From Streptomyces beigongshangae (GTDB lineage: Bacteria; Actinomycetota; Actinomycetes; Streptomycetales; Streptomycetaceae), in NCBI RefSeq assembly GCF_019710745.1, contig NZ_JAHKJW010000008.1:1-64000 (forward strand): 64,000 nt of DNA, in the 5' to 3' direction. A model generated the notes under the pieces. The model was not told where the DNA came from, ran no database searches, and saw only the letters and a program-made list of their open reading frames with translations. A program made the position numbers and the translations under genes. This document shows, piece after piece, positions 16,886-27,791 of this stretch (position 1 is its first letter; each line of letters begins with the position of its first letter).

Positions 16886-17271
16886 ATGAGGGGCACGGGG
16901 AAGACGCGACGCACGAAACGCAAGGAATTCATGTGCACGACCTTCCTCGGCCGGAGGCACGGCATCGCGGTGGGCGGTGACCACCGCGCCGGCCGGGCAT
17001 CGCCCCGGGCGGCCGCGACCAGCGGCGACGGCGGCCGCACCTGGACCGCGGCCGCCACCCCGTCGCCGGCCCACCGCTCCGGTGTCACCTGGCTCCCGCA
17101 CAGCCGCGCCGCCGCCCTCGCGGTCGGCCCCACCGGCACCGACCTCACCACGGACGGCGGCCGGACCTGGCGCACGCTGGACACCGGCTCGTACGACACC
17201 GTGGACTGCGCCCCGACCGGGCCTGCTGGGCCTCCGGCGAGAAGGGCCGGGTGGCACGCCTGAAGCGCTGA
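16886..17271 (+). pseudogene. C-terminal fragment of a BNR/Asp-box repeat protein
   Basis: The forward frame from about 16912 reads RRHGIAVGGD, then Asp-boxes SGDGGRTWT and TTDGGRTWR, typical of the C-terminal blades of secreted BNR/Ycf48-like proteins. Near 17215 the homology shifts to another frame (ACWASGEKGRVARLKR, ending TGA 17269-17271), so there is a frameshift. The N-terminal two thirds and signal peptide are missing. It is a decayed gene. Confidence 0.65.
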
Positions 17272-17340
17272 CACGGCCACGCCACCCGCGCCGCCTCGGT
17301 CGCCGGGCGTCCCGGCGGCCGGTCTAGGCTCGACGCCATC

Positions 17341-18030
17341 ATGACGACCGTACGCATCCCGGCGGGCTGGCCCGCCACCGAGGAACGGGCCCGGGCCGTG
17401 CAGGACGAGTTGCGGGGGAGGGTGGTCCTCGACGAGCCGGGACCGCCGCCGGGCACCGGCCGGGTGACCGGGGTCGACGTGGCGTACGACGACGAGCGCG
17501 ACGTCGTCGCGGCCGCGGCCGTCGTGCTCGACGCGGCGACCCTCGACGTGGTCGCCGGGTCGACGGCCGTCGGCCGGGTGCCCTTCCCGTACGTCCCCGG
17601 GCTCCTGGCGTTCCGGGAGATCCCGGCCGTCCTGGCCGCCCTCGAAGGGCTGCCGTGCGCACCGGGCCTGGTGGTCTGCGACGGCTACGGGCTCGCCCAC
17701 CCCCGCCGCTTCGGTCTGGCGAGCCACCTCGGCGTCCTCACCGGCCTCCCGACGATCGGGGTCGCCAAGACCCCGTTCGCCTTCGCGTACGAGGAGCCGG
17801 GCGCCCCGCGCGGTTCCTCCTCCCCGCTGCGCGCGGGCGAGGAGGAGGTCGGCCGGGCGCTGCGCACCCGGGCGGGGGTCAAGCCGGTCTTCGTCTCGGT
17901 CGGCCACCGGGTGACGCTGGACACCGCCTGCGCCCACACGCTCCGTCTCGCCCCGGACTTCCGTCTGCCGGAGACGACCCGGCACGCGGACGCGCTGTGC
18001 CGCCGGGCGCTGAAGGAGGCGGCGGCGTGA
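17341..18030 (+). CDS. nfi: Endonuclease V (deoxyinosine 3' endonuclease)
   Basis: 229 aa. Family motifs: GVDVAYDD (first metal-binding aspartate, about residue 43), PYVPGLLAFREIP (YIPG wedge), VCDGYGLAHPRRFGLASHLG (second metal site) and TIGVAKTP. It nicks DNA or RNA one base 3' of inosine, removing deaminated adenine. No strong ribosome site precedes the ATG. The flanking genes are unrelated. Confidence 0.93.
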   Translation: MTTVRIPAGWPATEERARAVQDELRGRVVLDEPGPPPGTGRVTGVDVAYDDERDVVAAAAVVLDAATLDVVAGSTAVGRVPFPYVPGLLAFREIPAVLAALEGLPCAPGLVVCDGYGLAHPRRFGLASHLGVLTGLPTIGVAKTPFAFAYEEPGAPRGSSSPLRAGEEEVGRALRTRAGVKPVFVSVGHRVTLDTACAHTLRLAPDFRLPETTRHADALCRRALKEAAA

Positions 18031-18151
18031 GCGGGTGCGGACCTGCGGCCGGCCCGTGCTCCGCTGCGGGCTCCCCGACCGCGTCGGAAGCCGGGCGGGA
18101 CCGCGTTCCGGGCCGGTGACCGCGTCCGGCGGTGTACCGGCCCGGTCCCCG

Positions 18152-18182
18152 CTGAGTAGGTGTCCTGAGTATCCGTACGGAT
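18152..18182. promoter_or_regulatory. Direct repeat plus 12-bp palindrome before small ORF
   Basis: CTGAGTA occurs at 18152 and 18165 (13 bp apart), followed immediately by the perfect palindrome ATCCGTACGGAT (18171-18182). The cluster lies 35-65 bp before the small membrane protein start, a typical promoter/operator position. The regulator or sigma factor is not known. Confidence 0.45.
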
Positions 18183-18216
18183 GCCGGACCCGGCCCCGAC
18201 CGGCAGGCTGGGCCGC

Positions 18217-18366
18217 ATGACGACGACACACCGTGCCCCGAAGCCCGCCGCCGGCCCCGGCCGGCCCGTCGGACGTGCCGTGACGGCCGGCCTGGTCCTC
18301 TCGGTGGTCACCGGGATCGCCTGGACGGCGGGGATGGTCCACACGGTCATCGGGTGGCGGCTCTGA
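18217..18366 (+). CDS. Small single-pass membrane protein
   Basis: 49 aa from ATG 18217. A hydrophilic Pro/Gly-rich N-terminus is followed by one hydrophobic helix (about residues 22-42, GLVLSVVTGIAWTAGMVH). Unrecognised. It converges with the saccharopine-dehydrogenase-like gene, ending 8 bp from that stop codon. The motif cluster just upstream supports it being a real transcription unit. Confidence 0.55.
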   Translation: MTTTHRAPKPAAGPGRPVGRAVTAGLVLSVVTGIAWTAGMVHTVIGWRL

Positions 18367-18373
18367 GCAGCCC

Positions 18374-19564
18374 CTACCGCTCCGCGGCGACCCGGAAACC
18401 GATCCCCGCCGACCGCAGCCGCCCGATCAGCGACTCGCCCATGGCGACGGCCGTCGTCACCTGCCCCGAGGCGGCGGGGAGGTCGTCGAGGGCGAGACAC
18501 AGCGCGGACTCGGCCAGCATCTTCGCCGTGTCGCCGTAGCCGGGGTCCCCGCCGGACACCTCGGTGAAGACCCGCTTGCCGCCCCCCTCGCCGACGAACC
18601 GCACCGAGAACCAGCTCCTCGCCCGCCTCTCCTCGTCCGGCCCGTCCCCGGGCCCGATCCGGTCCGACAGCCGGCGCCGCACGGGCGGCACCTGCGCCGC
18701 GGCGAGGAGCGCCCCGGTCGCGGCCGCCGCGCCGAGGGCCGAGGGCAGGGTCCGGACCGCCGCGTAGTGCCGGTAACGGAAGTCGGGTCCGTACCGTTCC
18801 AGCGCCCGCGCGGAACCCCGTACGATCCGCGCGTCGACGGTGGGCAGCGGCAGCGCCCACGCGCCGACCTCCCCGGCGTAGCGCGGAGCGCCCGGCGACG
18901 CGTGCACCCGGCGCCCCACCAGCCGCGGCTCGTGCCGCTCGCGGTCGCGTGCGGCGGCGAGCAGCCGCCGTCCGCGCGCGAACTGGTTGAGGGCGGAGGC
19001 GAAGGTGCCGCCCGAGAACATCGCCCCGACCCGCACGAACCCGTCCACGGTCAGCGGCACCCCTTCGGGGAGCTGCCGGACGGTGTAGTAGGCGCCCAGG
19101 TCGTGGGGGACGGAGTCGAAGCCGGCGGCGTGCACCAGCCGGGCACCGGTCTCCCGCGCGCGTGCGTCGTGGCGCACGTACATGAGGTCCACGAACTCGG
19201 GCTCGCCGCAGAGGTCCAGGTAGTCGGTGCCGGCGTCCGCGCAGGCGGCGACCAGTTCCTCGCCGTGCTCCAGGTAGGGGCCGACGGTCGTGGCCACCAC
19301 GCGTGTGCGGTCCGCGAGCTCCCGCAGGGAGGCCGGATCGGTGACGTCGGCCCGCAGGACGGGCAGCCCGGCGCAGGCGGGGTCGATCTCCGCCAGCCGC
19401 TCCCGCAGCCGTTCCAGCTTCGCGGTGTCGCGGGCCGCGACCGCCCAGCGGAGCCCCCGGGGGGCGTGGGCGGCGAGGTACTCCGCGGTGAGCGCTCCGA
19501 CGAACCCCGTGGCCCCGAAGAGCACGACGTCGTACGCGCGCTCCGTCCTGTACTGCCTGCTCAT
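18374..19564 (-). CDS. Saccharopine dehydrogenase-like / trans-acting enoyl reductase family protein
   Basis: 396 aa. The N-terminal Rossmann motif VVLFGATGFVGALTAEYL and the TVGPYLEHGEELVAACADAGTDYLDLCGE segment are diagnostic of the saccharopine dehydrogenase NADP-binding family, which includes mycobacterial trans-acting enoyl reductases. The C-terminal part has no enzyme-specific motif. A membrane-associated lipid-modifying reductase is plausible. It is divergent from the fatty-acid degradation operon and shares its operator region, which fits a lipid role. Confidence 0.8.
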   Translation of the reverse strand: MSRQYRTERAYDVVLFGATGFVGALTAEYLAAHAPRGLRWAVAARDTAKLERLRERLAEIDPACAGLPVLRADVTDPASLRELADRTRVVATTVGPYLEHGEELVAACADAGTDYLDLCGEPEFVDLMYVRHDARARETGARLVHAAGFDSVPHDLGAYYTVRQLPEGVPLTVDGFVRVGAMFSGGTFASALNQFARGRRLLAAARDRERHEPRLVGRRVHASPGAPRYAGEVGAWALPLPTVDARIVRGSARALERYGPDFRYRHYAAVRTLPSALGAAAATGALLAAAQVPPVRRRLSDRIGPGDGPDEERRARSWFSVRFVGEGGGKRVFTEVSGGDPGYGDTAKMLAESALCLALDDLPAASGQVTTAVAMGESLIGRLRSAGIGFRVAAER

Positions 19565-19700
19565 GGCACCTCTCAGCCGTCCGGCCCGCGCCGTTGCGGG
19601 TGGCCGAGGCTAGCGTGAGGCGGAAGGAGGGGGAGCGGGGGCCCCGCAATCGGCCGAGCGCCTGCCCGCCGAGGGCTTGTGCGGAGTGGAACACGTTCTT

Positions 19701-19723
19701 AACATCACTGATGTTACATCAGT
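19701..19723. promoter_or_regulatory. Overlapping operator palindromes before the beta-oxidation operon
   Basis: ACTGATGTTACATCAGT (19707-19723) is a perfect 17-bp palindrome, and AACATCACTGATGTT (19701-19715) is a second, overlapping perfect 15-bp palindrome. They lie 24-46 bp before the CoA-transferase ATG in the only AT-rich patch between the divergent genes. This is typical of a TetR- or GntR-type repressor site. Confidence 0.7.
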
Positions 19724-19746
19724 TGTGTCACAGTGCTGGGGGCTTG

Positions 19747-20936
19747 ATGGCAGCGGCGGAGACGGCGGGGCACGGCCCGCTGACCGGGGTGCGCGTGGTC
19801 GAGCTCGCGGGCATCGGGCCGGGCCCGTTCGCCGCCATGCTGCTGGCCGATCTGGGCGCGGACGTCGTCCGCGTGGACCGGCCGGGCGGCGCGGGACTCG
19901 CGATCGATCCCGCCCTCGACCTCACCAACCGCAACAAGCGCTCGGTGGTCGTCGACCTCAAGGCGCCCGGCGGTGCCGAGCGGGTCCTCGGCCTCGCCGA
20001 GCGCGCCGACGTCCTCGTCGAGGGCTACCGCCCCGGCGTCGCCGAGCGCCTGGGCGTCGGGCCCGCCGACTGCCACGCCCGCAATCCGGCGCTCGTCTAC
20101 GGCCGGATGACCGGCTGGGGCCAGGACGGGCCGCTCGCCCCGCGCGCCGGGCACGACATCGCCTACATCGCGCTGACCGGCACCCTCGGCATGATCGGCG
20201 CCCCCGACGGGCCGCCCGCCGTCCCCGCCAACCTCGTCGGGGACTACGCGGGCGGCTCGCTCTACCTCGTCGTCGGCGTCCTCGCCGCCCTCCACCACGC
20301 GCGCGCCACCGGCACCGGACAGGTCGTGGACGCGGCGATCGTGGACGGCACGGCCCACCTCGCCTCGATGATCCACGGCATGCTGGCCGCCGGCGGCTGG
20401 CAGGACCGGCGCGGCGCCAACCTCCTGGACGGCGGCTGCCCCTACTACGGGACGTACGAGGCGGCCGACGGCCGGTACCTGGCGGTCGGCGCGCTGGAGG
20501 AGCGGTTCTACGCGGAGTTCACCGAGCTCCTCGGCCTCGGGGGGTACGCCTCGGCGCACCGGGACCCCGCCCGCTGGGACGAGCTGCGCGAGGCGGTCGC
20601 GGCCCGCTTCAGGACCCGTACGCGCGACGAGTGGACCGCGCTCTTCGAGGGGTCCGACGCGTGCGTGGCACCCGTGCTGTCCCTGCGCGAGGCGCCGCAC
20701 CACCCGCACCTCGCGGCGCGCGGCACCTTCACCGAGCACGGCGGCGTCACCCAGCCCGCCCCCGCGCCGCGGTTCTCCGCCACCCCCACCGCCGTCCGCC
20801 GCGGGCCCGCCCTGCCGGGCACCGGCACCGCGGAGGTGGCCCGCGACTGGGACGTACCGGATCTCCTGAAGGGCGCCCCGGGGCCGGAGAACGCCTCCGG
20901 ACCGGAGGGCACCCGCGAACCGAAGGGCACCCCCGG

Positions 20937-20940
<4 letters not shown>
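19747..20940 (+). CDS. Family III CoA-transferase (CaiB/BaiF type)
   Basis: 397 aa from ATG 19747. N-terminal GVRVVELAGIGPGPFAAMLLADLGADV and the Asp-containing GHDIAYIALTG segment (catalytic aspartate position of family III enzymes) are present. Annotated relatives include alpha-methylacyl-CoA racemases and formyl-CoA transferases. It activates or isomerises acyl groups as CoA thioesters. Its stop overlaps the next ATG by 4 bp, so it is translationally coupled to the acyl-CoA dehydrogenase. First gene of the lipid degradation operon. Confidence 0.92.
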
Positions 20941-22079
<1,139 letters not shown>

Positions 22080-22120
22080 CCGCCCCGTTCCCCTCCGGGC
22101 CCCTCCCGAAAGGTTCACGA

Positions 22121-23335
22121 GTGACCACCGAAGCGTACGTGTACGACGCGATCCGCACCCCGCGTGGCCGCGGCAAGGCGAACGGCGCCCTGCACGGCAC
22201 CAAGCCCGTCGACCTGGTCGTCGGGCTGATCCACGAGCTCCGGGCCCGCTTCCCGGGGCTCGACCCGGCCGCGATCGACGACATCGTGCTCGGTGTCGTC
22301 GGACCGGTCGGCGACCAGGGCTCCGACATCGCCCGTATCGCGGCCATCGCCGCCGGACTGCCGGACACCGTGGCCGGCGTCCAGGAGAACCGCTTCTGTG
22401 CCTCGGGCCTGGAAGCCGTCAACCTGGCCGCGATGAAGGTCCGCTCGGGCTGGGAGGACCTCGTCCTCGCGGGCGGCGTCGAGTCGATGTCCCGGGTGCC
22501 GATGGCCTCCGACGGCGGCGCCTGGTTCGCCGACCCGATGACCAACCTCGCCACGGACTTCGTACCGCAGGGCATCGGCGCCGACCTCATCGCCACCGTC
22601 GAGGGCTTCTCCCGCCGCGACGTCGACGAGTACGCGGCGCTGTCCCAGGAGCGCGCCGCCGCGGCGCAGAAGGACGGCCGGTTCGCGAGGTCGGTCGTCC
22701 CCGTGCGCGACCGCAACGGCCTCGTCGTCCTCGACCACGACGAACACCCGCGCCCCGGCACCACGGCCGACTCCCTGGCCAGGCTCAAGCCGTCCTTCGC
22801 GGACATCGGCGACCTGGGCGGCTTCGACGCCGTGGCGCTGCAGAAGTACCACTGGGTGGAGCGGATCGACCACGTCCACCACGCCGGCAACTCCTCCGGG
22901 ATCGTGGACGGCGCCTCGCTCGTCGCCGTCGGCTCCCGGGAGGTCGGCGAGCGGTACGGGATCACCCCCCGCGCGCGGATCGTCTCCGCGGCCGTCTCCG
23001 GCTCCGAGCCCACCATCATGCTGACCGGCCCCGCCCCCGCCACCCGCAAGGCGCTCGCCAAGGCCGGGCTGACCATCGACGACATCGACCTCGTCGAGAT
23101 CAACGAGGCATTCGCGGCGGTCGTCCTGCGCTTCGCGAAGGACATGGGCCTGTCCCTGGACAAGGTCAACGTCAACGGCGGCGCCATCGCCCTCGGACAC
23201 CCGCTGGGTGCGACCGGCGCGATGATCCTCGGCACGCTCGTCGACGAACTGGAGCGCCAGGACAAGCGGTTCGGCCTCGCCACGCTGTGCGTGGGCGGCG
23301 GCATGGGCATCGCGACGATCATCGAACGTCTGTAA
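22121..23335 (+). CDS. Acetyl-CoA C-acyltransferase (thiolase, FadA type)
   Basis: 404 aa from GTG 22121. The acyl-enzyme cysteine is C93 in [13 protein letters not shown]. The C-terminal motifs [18 protein letters not shown] (His) and CVGGGMG (second Cys) are intact. Thiolytic cleavage of 3-ketoacyl-CoA, the last step of beta-oxidation. It is followed after 57 bp by the FadB-type gene, making the classical FadA-FadB pair. Confidence 0.95.
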   Translation: MTTEAYVYDAIRTPRGRGKANGALHGTKPVDLVVGLIHELRARFPGLDPAAIDDIVLGVVGPVGDQGSDIARIAAIAAGLPDTVAGVQENRFCASGLEAVNLAAMKVRSGWEDLVLAGGVESMSRVPMASDGGAWFADPMTNLATDFVPQGIGADLIATVEGFSRRDVDEYAALSQERAAAAQKDGRFARSVVPVRDRNGLVVLDHDEHPRPGTTADSLARLKPSFADIGDLGGFDAVALQKYHWVERIDHVHHAGNSSGIVDGASLVAVGSREVGERYGITPRARIVSAAVSGSEPTIMLTGPAPATRKALAKAGLTIDDIDLVEINEAFAAVVLRFAKDMGLSLDKVNVNGGAIALGHPLGATGAMILGTLVDELERQDKRFGLATLCVGGGMGIATIIERL

Positions 23336-23392
23336 CCCCCGGTGGAGCACCGGACTTCTGTGGACCCCCGGACCTCGACGGAGAAGAACCCC

Positions 23393-25594
23393 ATGACCGA
23401 GAGCACCACCATCCGCTGGGAGCAGGACGGGACCGGGGTCGTCACCCTGGTCCTCGACGACCCCGACCAGTCCGCGAACACCATGAACCAGGCGTTCAGG
23501 CGGTCGCTCACCGCGGTCGCCGACCGCCTGGAGGCAGCGGTCCGGGACGACCCGCGGTCCGTGCGCGGTGTCATCCTCACCTCCGCCAAGAAGACCTTCT
23601 TCGCGGGGGGCGACCTGCGCGACCTCATCAGGGTCACCCCGGAGACGGCACGGCAGCTCTTCGAGGGCGGCCTCGCCGTCAAGCGCGACCTGCGCCGCAT
23701 CGAGACCCTCGGCAAGCCCGTCGTCGCCGCCCTGAACGGCGCGGCCCTGGGCGGCGGGTACGAGCTCGCGCTGGCCTGCCACCACCGGATCGCCCTCGAC
23801 GCGCCCGGCTCGAAGATCGGCTGCCCCGAGGTCACCCTCGGCCTGCTGCCCGGAGGCGGCGGCGTCGTCAGGACCGTACGCCTCCTCGGCATCGCCGACG
23901 CCCTCCTCAAGGTGCTGCTCCAGGGCACCCAGTACAGCCCCAGGCGCGCACTGGAGAACGGCCTCGTGCACGAAGTGGCCGCCACCCGCGAGGAGATGCT
24001 GGAGCGGGCCCGCGCCTTCATCGACGCCCACCCCGAGTCGAGCCAGCCCTGGGACAGGCCCGGCTACCGCATCCCCGGCGGCACCCCCTCCAGCCCGAAG
24101 TTCGCGGCGAACCTGCCCTCCTTCCCGGCCAACCTGCGCAAGCAGACGGGCGGCGCGCCCTACCCGGCGCCGCGCAACATCCTCGCGGCGGCCGTGGAGG
24201 GCTCCCAGGTCGACTTCGAGACCGCGCAGGTCGTCGAGGCGCGCTACTTCGTGGAGCTGGCCGCCGGACAGACCGCCAAGAACATGATCCAGGCGTTCTT
24301 CTTCGACCTCCAGGCCGTCAACTCCGGGGCCAACCGCCCCCGGGGCGTCGAACCGCGCCAGGTCCGCAGGGTCGCCGTCCTGGGCGCCGGGATGATGGGC
24401 GCCGGCATCGCGTACGCGTGCGCCCGCGCCGGCCTCGACGTCGTCCTCAAGGACGTGTCCGCCGAGGCCGCCACCAAGGGCAAGGGCTACTCCGAGAAGC
24501 TCTGCGCCAAGGCCGTCTCCCGCGGCCGTACGAGCCGGGAGAAGGCCGACGCCCTGCTCGCCCGCATCACGCCCACCGCCGACCCGGACGACCTGGCGGG
24601 CTGCGACGCCGTCATCGAGGCCGTCTTCGAGGACCCGGAGCTCAAGCACAAGGTGTTCCAGGAGATCCAGCACGTCGTCGAGCCGGACGCGCTGCTGTGC
24701 TCCAACACCTCGACCCTGCCGATCACCGCGCTCGCCGAGGGCGTCGAGCGGCAGGCCGACTTCGTCGGACTGCACTTCTTCTCGCCCGTCGACAAGATGC
24801 CGCTCGTCGAGATCGTCAAGGGGGAGCGGACCGGCGACGAGGCCCTGGCGCGCGCCTTCGACCTCGTACGGCAGATCAGGAAGACCCCGATCGTCGTCAA
24901 CGACTCGCGGGGCTTCTTCACCTCCCGGGTCATCGGGCGCTTCCTCGACGAGGGCGTGGCGATGGTCGGGGAGGGCGTCGAGCCCGCCTCCGTCGAGCAG
25001 GCCGCCGCCCAGGCCGGTTACCCGGCCAAGGTGCTCTCGCTGATGGACGAGCTGACGCTCACCCTGCCCCGCAGGATCCGCGCCGAGTCGAGGCGGGCCG
25101 TCGAGGCGGCGGGCGGCACCTGGACGCCGCACCCCGCCGAGGCCGTCGTCGACCGCATGGTCGACGAGTTCGGCCGCACCGGCCGCAGCGGCGGCGCGGG
25201 CTTCTACGAGTACGGGGAGGACGGCGGCCGGGCCGGGCTGTGGCCCGGACTGCGGGAGCACTTCACCCGTCCGGGCGCGGAGATCCCGTTCCGGGACATG
25301 CAGGAACGCATGCTGTTCAGTGAGGCGCTGGACACCGTCCGGCTCCTGGAGGAGGGCGTCCTGACGTCGGTCGCCGACGCGAACATCGGGTCCCTCTTCG
25401 GGATCGGCTTCCCCGGCTGGACGGGCGGCGTCCTGCAGTACGTCAACGGGTACGAGGGGGGCGACGGGACGGTCGGGCCGGCTGCGTTCGTGGTCCGCGC
25501 GCGGGAGCTGGCCGAGCGCTACGGGGAGCGGTTCGCGCCGCCCGCGCTGCTCGTGGAGAAGGCGGAGAGGGGTGAGCGGTTCACCGACGGGTGA
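23393..25594 (+). CDS. Bifunctional enoyl-CoA hydratase / 3-hydroxyacyl-CoA dehydrogenase (FadB type)
   Basis: 733 aa from ATG 23393 (GGAGAAG upstream). Residues 1-290 form a crotonase domain with the oxyanion segment [13 protein letters not shown] and [12 protein letters not shown]. About 325-505 is the NAD-binding 3-hydroxyacyl-CoA dehydrogenase domain ([14 protein letters not shown]), and the C-terminal dehydrogenase domains follow ([29 protein letters not shown]). It hydrates enoyl-CoA and oxidises the 3-hydroxy product. Paired with the thiolase upstream to complete beta-oxidation. Confidence 0.95.
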   Translation: MTESTTIRWEQDGTGVVTLVLDDPDQSANTMNQAFRRSLTAVADRLEAAVRDDPRSVRGVILTSAKKTFFAGGDLRDLIRVTPETARQLFEGGLAVKRDLRRIETLGKPVVAALNGAALGGGYELALACHHRIALDAPGSKIGCPEVTLGLLPGGGGVVRTVRLLGIADALLKVLLQGTQYSPRRALENGLVHEVAATREEMLERARAFIDAHPESSQPWDRPGYRIPGGTPSSPKFAANLPSFPANLRKQTGGAPYPAPRNILAAAVEGSQVDFETAQVVEARYFVELAAGQTAKNMIQAFFFDLQAVNSGANRPRGVEPRQVRRVAVLGAGMMGAGIAYACARAGLDVVLKDVSAEAATKGKGYSEKLCAKAVSRGRTSREKADALLARITPTADPDDLAGCDAVIEAVFEDPELKHKVFQEIQHVVEPDALLCSNTSTLPITALAEGVERQADFVGLHFFSPVDKMPLVEIVKGERTGDEALARAFDLVRQIRKTPIVVNDSRGFFTSRVIGRFLDEGVAMVGEGVEPASVEQAAAQAGYPAKVLSLMDELTLTLPRRIRAESRRAVEAAGGTWTPHPAEAVVDRMVDEFGRTGRSGGAGFYEYGEDGGRAGLWPGLREHFTRPGAEIPFRDMQERMLFSEALDTVRLLEEGVLTSVADANIGSLFGIGFPGWTGGVLQYVNGYEGGDGTVGPAAFVVRARELAERYGERFAPPALLVEKAERGERFTDG

Positions 25595-25698
25595 CCCCGC
25601 CGGTGAACCGGGGTCCGGCTGCGGCGCCGCCGCAGCCGTTCCGGAGACCGGAAACGCCCCCTTGCCGCCCTTCCGCCGGTTCCGCACACTCTCACCCC

Positions 25699-26469
25699 AT
25701 GGAGACGCGCACCGCCCTGGTGACCGGCGCGGCACAGGGCCTCGGGCAGGAGTTCGCCGTCGCCCTCGCGGGGCGGGGCTACCGGGTCGCGGGACTCGAC
25801 CTGGTCCCGCAGCGGGAGACGGCCGGCCGCATCCTGGACTACGTGGAGCTGGTCGCCGACACCACGGACGAGGCGCAGATCCACGGGGCCCTGGAGCAGG
25901 TGCTGGAGCGGTTCGGCACCCTGCACGTCCTGGTCAACAACGTCAACAACGTCGGCGACGCGGGTGTCCGCTCCCCGTCGGCCTTCGAGGACATCACGCC
26001 CGAGGAGTGGCGGCGGATCATGCGCGTCAACCTGGAGGCACCGTTCCTGATGGTCCGTGCGGTGCTGCCGTACCTGAGGGCGGCGGGCTGGGGCCGCATC
26101 GTGAACATCGTCCCGGCCGCGGTCCGCACCGCCCCGCCCACGATGGTGGCGCGCACGGCCTCGGAGGCCGGACTGATCGGCTTCACCCGCTCGCTGGCCT
26201 CGGCGCTTGGTCCCTGCGGCATCACCGTCAACGCGATCGCGCCGGGCCTGGTCCGTACGGAGACCGCGGAGACCGCGGAGACCGGAGAGCGCACGGAGCA
26301 CACGGCCGGTGCGAACGGCGGTTCCGGGCAGGTCCGCGCGCGGCAGGCCGTTCCGGGAACCCAGGAGCCCGCCGATCTCGTCTCGACCCTCCTGTACGTG
26401 GTCGACGAGGGCAGCGGTTTCCTCACGGGCCAGACGCTCGACGTGGCGGGGGGTCCGGTCCGTGCGTAG
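25699..26469 (+). CDS. SDR-family protein with degenerate active site
   Basis: 256 aa from ATG 25699. The Rossmann nucleotide motif TGAAQGLGQ and the C-terminal GFLTGQTLDVAGG are clear short-chain dehydrogenase features. The catalytic Ser-Tyr-Lys is missing: the region that normally reads SS...YxxxK is IVPAAV then VARTASEAG, giving Arg for Tyr and Glu for Lys, and NNAG is changed to NNVN. It may bind NAD(P) without being a standard dehydrogenase. It follows the FadB gene by about 100 bp and may belong to the same transcript. Confidence 0.8.
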   Translation: METRTALVTGAAQGLGQEFAVALAGRGYRVAGLDLVPQRETAGRILDYVELVADTTDEAQIHGALEQVLERFGTLHVLVNNVNNVGDAGVRSPSAFEDITPEEWRRIMRVNLEAPFLMVRAVLPYLRAAGWGRIVNIVPAAVRTAPPTMVARTASEAGLIGFTRSLASALGPCGITVNAIAPGLVRTETAETAETGERTEHTAGANGGSGQVRARQAVPGTQEPADLVSTLLYVVDEGSGFLTGQTLDVAGGPVRA

Positions 26470-26497
26470 GCCGGCGGCCGGGTGGGCGGGCCCGCGT

Positions 26498-27232
26498 TCA
26501 GGGATTGCCCAGCCACTCCCGCAGCTCCTCGTTGAGACTGCGCTGGAAGGTCGTCAGCAGGGCCTGCACCACCAGTGGCTGCATGTGCGCGGAGAGGTTT
26601 TTCACGGCCTCGACCGAGTCGTGCCCGGACACCTCCTCCCGGAACAGCAGGGAGAGCTCGTGGGCCGCGGCGCGGGTGTGCTCCACCATGACCGTGCGCG
26701 CGGCGAGTATCGTCTCGTGCGCCATGGGCACGTCGAGCAGCTGGACGCCGAGCCGCAGCAGCCCCAGATCCACGCGGTACGCGTCCGGTCCGGTCGTCCC
26801 TCCTTCGGCCGTCCCTCCTCCCGCCGTCTCCCGCAGGACGCCCATCGCGGCGAGCCGGTCCAGGTCCTCCTCGCCGAGCGGACGCCCCGCCCTGCGCTCC
26901 AGCTCCGCCCGGTCCAGCACCTCGGCGGCGTCGGGCGCCCAGGAGGCCACCACGGCCCGGTGGATGGCCAGGTCGTGGGCGCTGAGCCCGTCCGGCAGCT
27001 GCCGCAGATAGCGCTCGATACCGGCCAGCGTCATCCCCTGCTGCTGCAACTCCTCGATGAGCGCGAGGCGGGACAGGTGCTCCTGCCCGTAGTGCCCCAC
27101 CCGGCGCGGCCCGATCACGGGGGGCGGCAGCAGCCCCCTGGTGCTGTAGAAGCGGACCGTCCGCACGGTGACGCCCGCCCGCGCGGCCAGCTCGTCGACG
27201 GTGAGTGCCGTTCCCCCGATGTCCGTCGCCAT
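26498..27232 (-). CDS. MerR-family transcriptional regulator
   Basis: 244 aa from ATG 27232 (GGAGCAGG upstream). N-terminal winged helix TVDELAARAGVTVRTVRFYSTRGLLPPP and the HYGQEHLSRL helix are MerR-like; the C-terminal 150 residues form an all-helical effector domain without cysteine or metal motif. It is convergent with the beta-oxidation operon, so it may regulate lipid degradation, but this is inference. Confidence 0.87.
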   Translation of the reverse strand: MATDIGGTALTVDELAARAGVTVRTVRFYSTRGLLPPPVIGPRRVGHYGQEHLSRLALIEELQQQGMTLAGIERYLRQLPDGLSAHDLAIHRAVVASWAPDAAEVLDRAELERRAGRPLGEEDLDRLAAMGVLRETAGGGTAEGGTTGPDAYRVDLGLLRLGVQLLDVPMAHETILAARTVMVEHTRAAAHELSLLFREEVSGHDSVEAVKNLSAHMQPLVVQALLTTFQRSLNEELREWLGNP

Positions 27233-27445
27233 GCCTGCTCCTCCGGGTACCGCGTCCACCGCCTGACGCCATCTGGTGCGGTGCAACAGTATTGCTGTCT
27301 CACCTGTCCTGTGAAAGATCTCCGGCCTCGTGGGGGATCTCCGGGGGGAGCACCGTACGCAAAGGGGCCGGGAGGCGGCCAGGATCTGCTTCCGGTCAAT
27401 GTCGGCGCATATGCGCGTTGCCGCATGCGGAGGAACGGGTAAGTA

Positions 27446-27700
27446 GTGTCCATGGACCTCATTCCTTACCCTGGCTCATCCCGCCCGGAGATCCCGGACC
27501 CCGCCCCCGCGGCGGGACGGGCCGAGGGCATCCGCGCACGGGACGCCATCCTGGCCGAGGGCCGGATCCGCAGGGAGGCCCACTGCGCCACGGCCGAGAC
27601 GGAACTCCGCATCGCGATCTCGGAACTGGCCTCGAACCTGGCGGGCAGGGCGCTGGAGGAGCACGCCCCGACCCCGCCCGGCGAACGCGCGCGGGAGTAG
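27446..27700 (+). CDS. Small hypothetical helical protein
   Basis: 84 aa from GTG 27446; an ATG at 27452 in the same frame is the alternative. GGAGGAA lies 12-16 bp upstream. A Pro-rich N-terminus is followed by an amphipathic helical stretch of Arg, Glu and Ala (about residues 26-70) with one cysteine. No family is recognised. Between 27233 and 27445 the upstream DNA contains GCAA/TTGC inverted bases near 27291 and otherwise nothing notable. Confidence 0.5.
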   Translation: MSMDLIPYPGSSRPEIPDPAPAAGRAEGIRARDAILAEGRIRREAHCATAETELRIAISELASNLAGRALEEHAPTPPGERARE

Positions 27701-27791
27701 GCCCCGTCCACCGCTCCCGCCCCGCACCACCCGTCCTCCGTTCCCGAAGGACCCCTGTCGCGCGGGCAGTTGACCGGAGTACCTTCCGCCC

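Noticed and set aside
22115-25735. Very long reverse-strand open frame opposite the thiolase and FadB genes
   Set aside because: It is a GC-bias mirror of well-recognised forward genes; the translated sequence is low-complexity Arg/Gly/Val and matches no family.
26786-26830. Repeated TCCCTCCT/CCGTCC block in the second MerR gene considered as a regulatory repeat
   Set aside because: It lies within the coding frame, where it encodes a Gly/Thr-rich loop (GGGTAEGGTTGP), so coding explains it.
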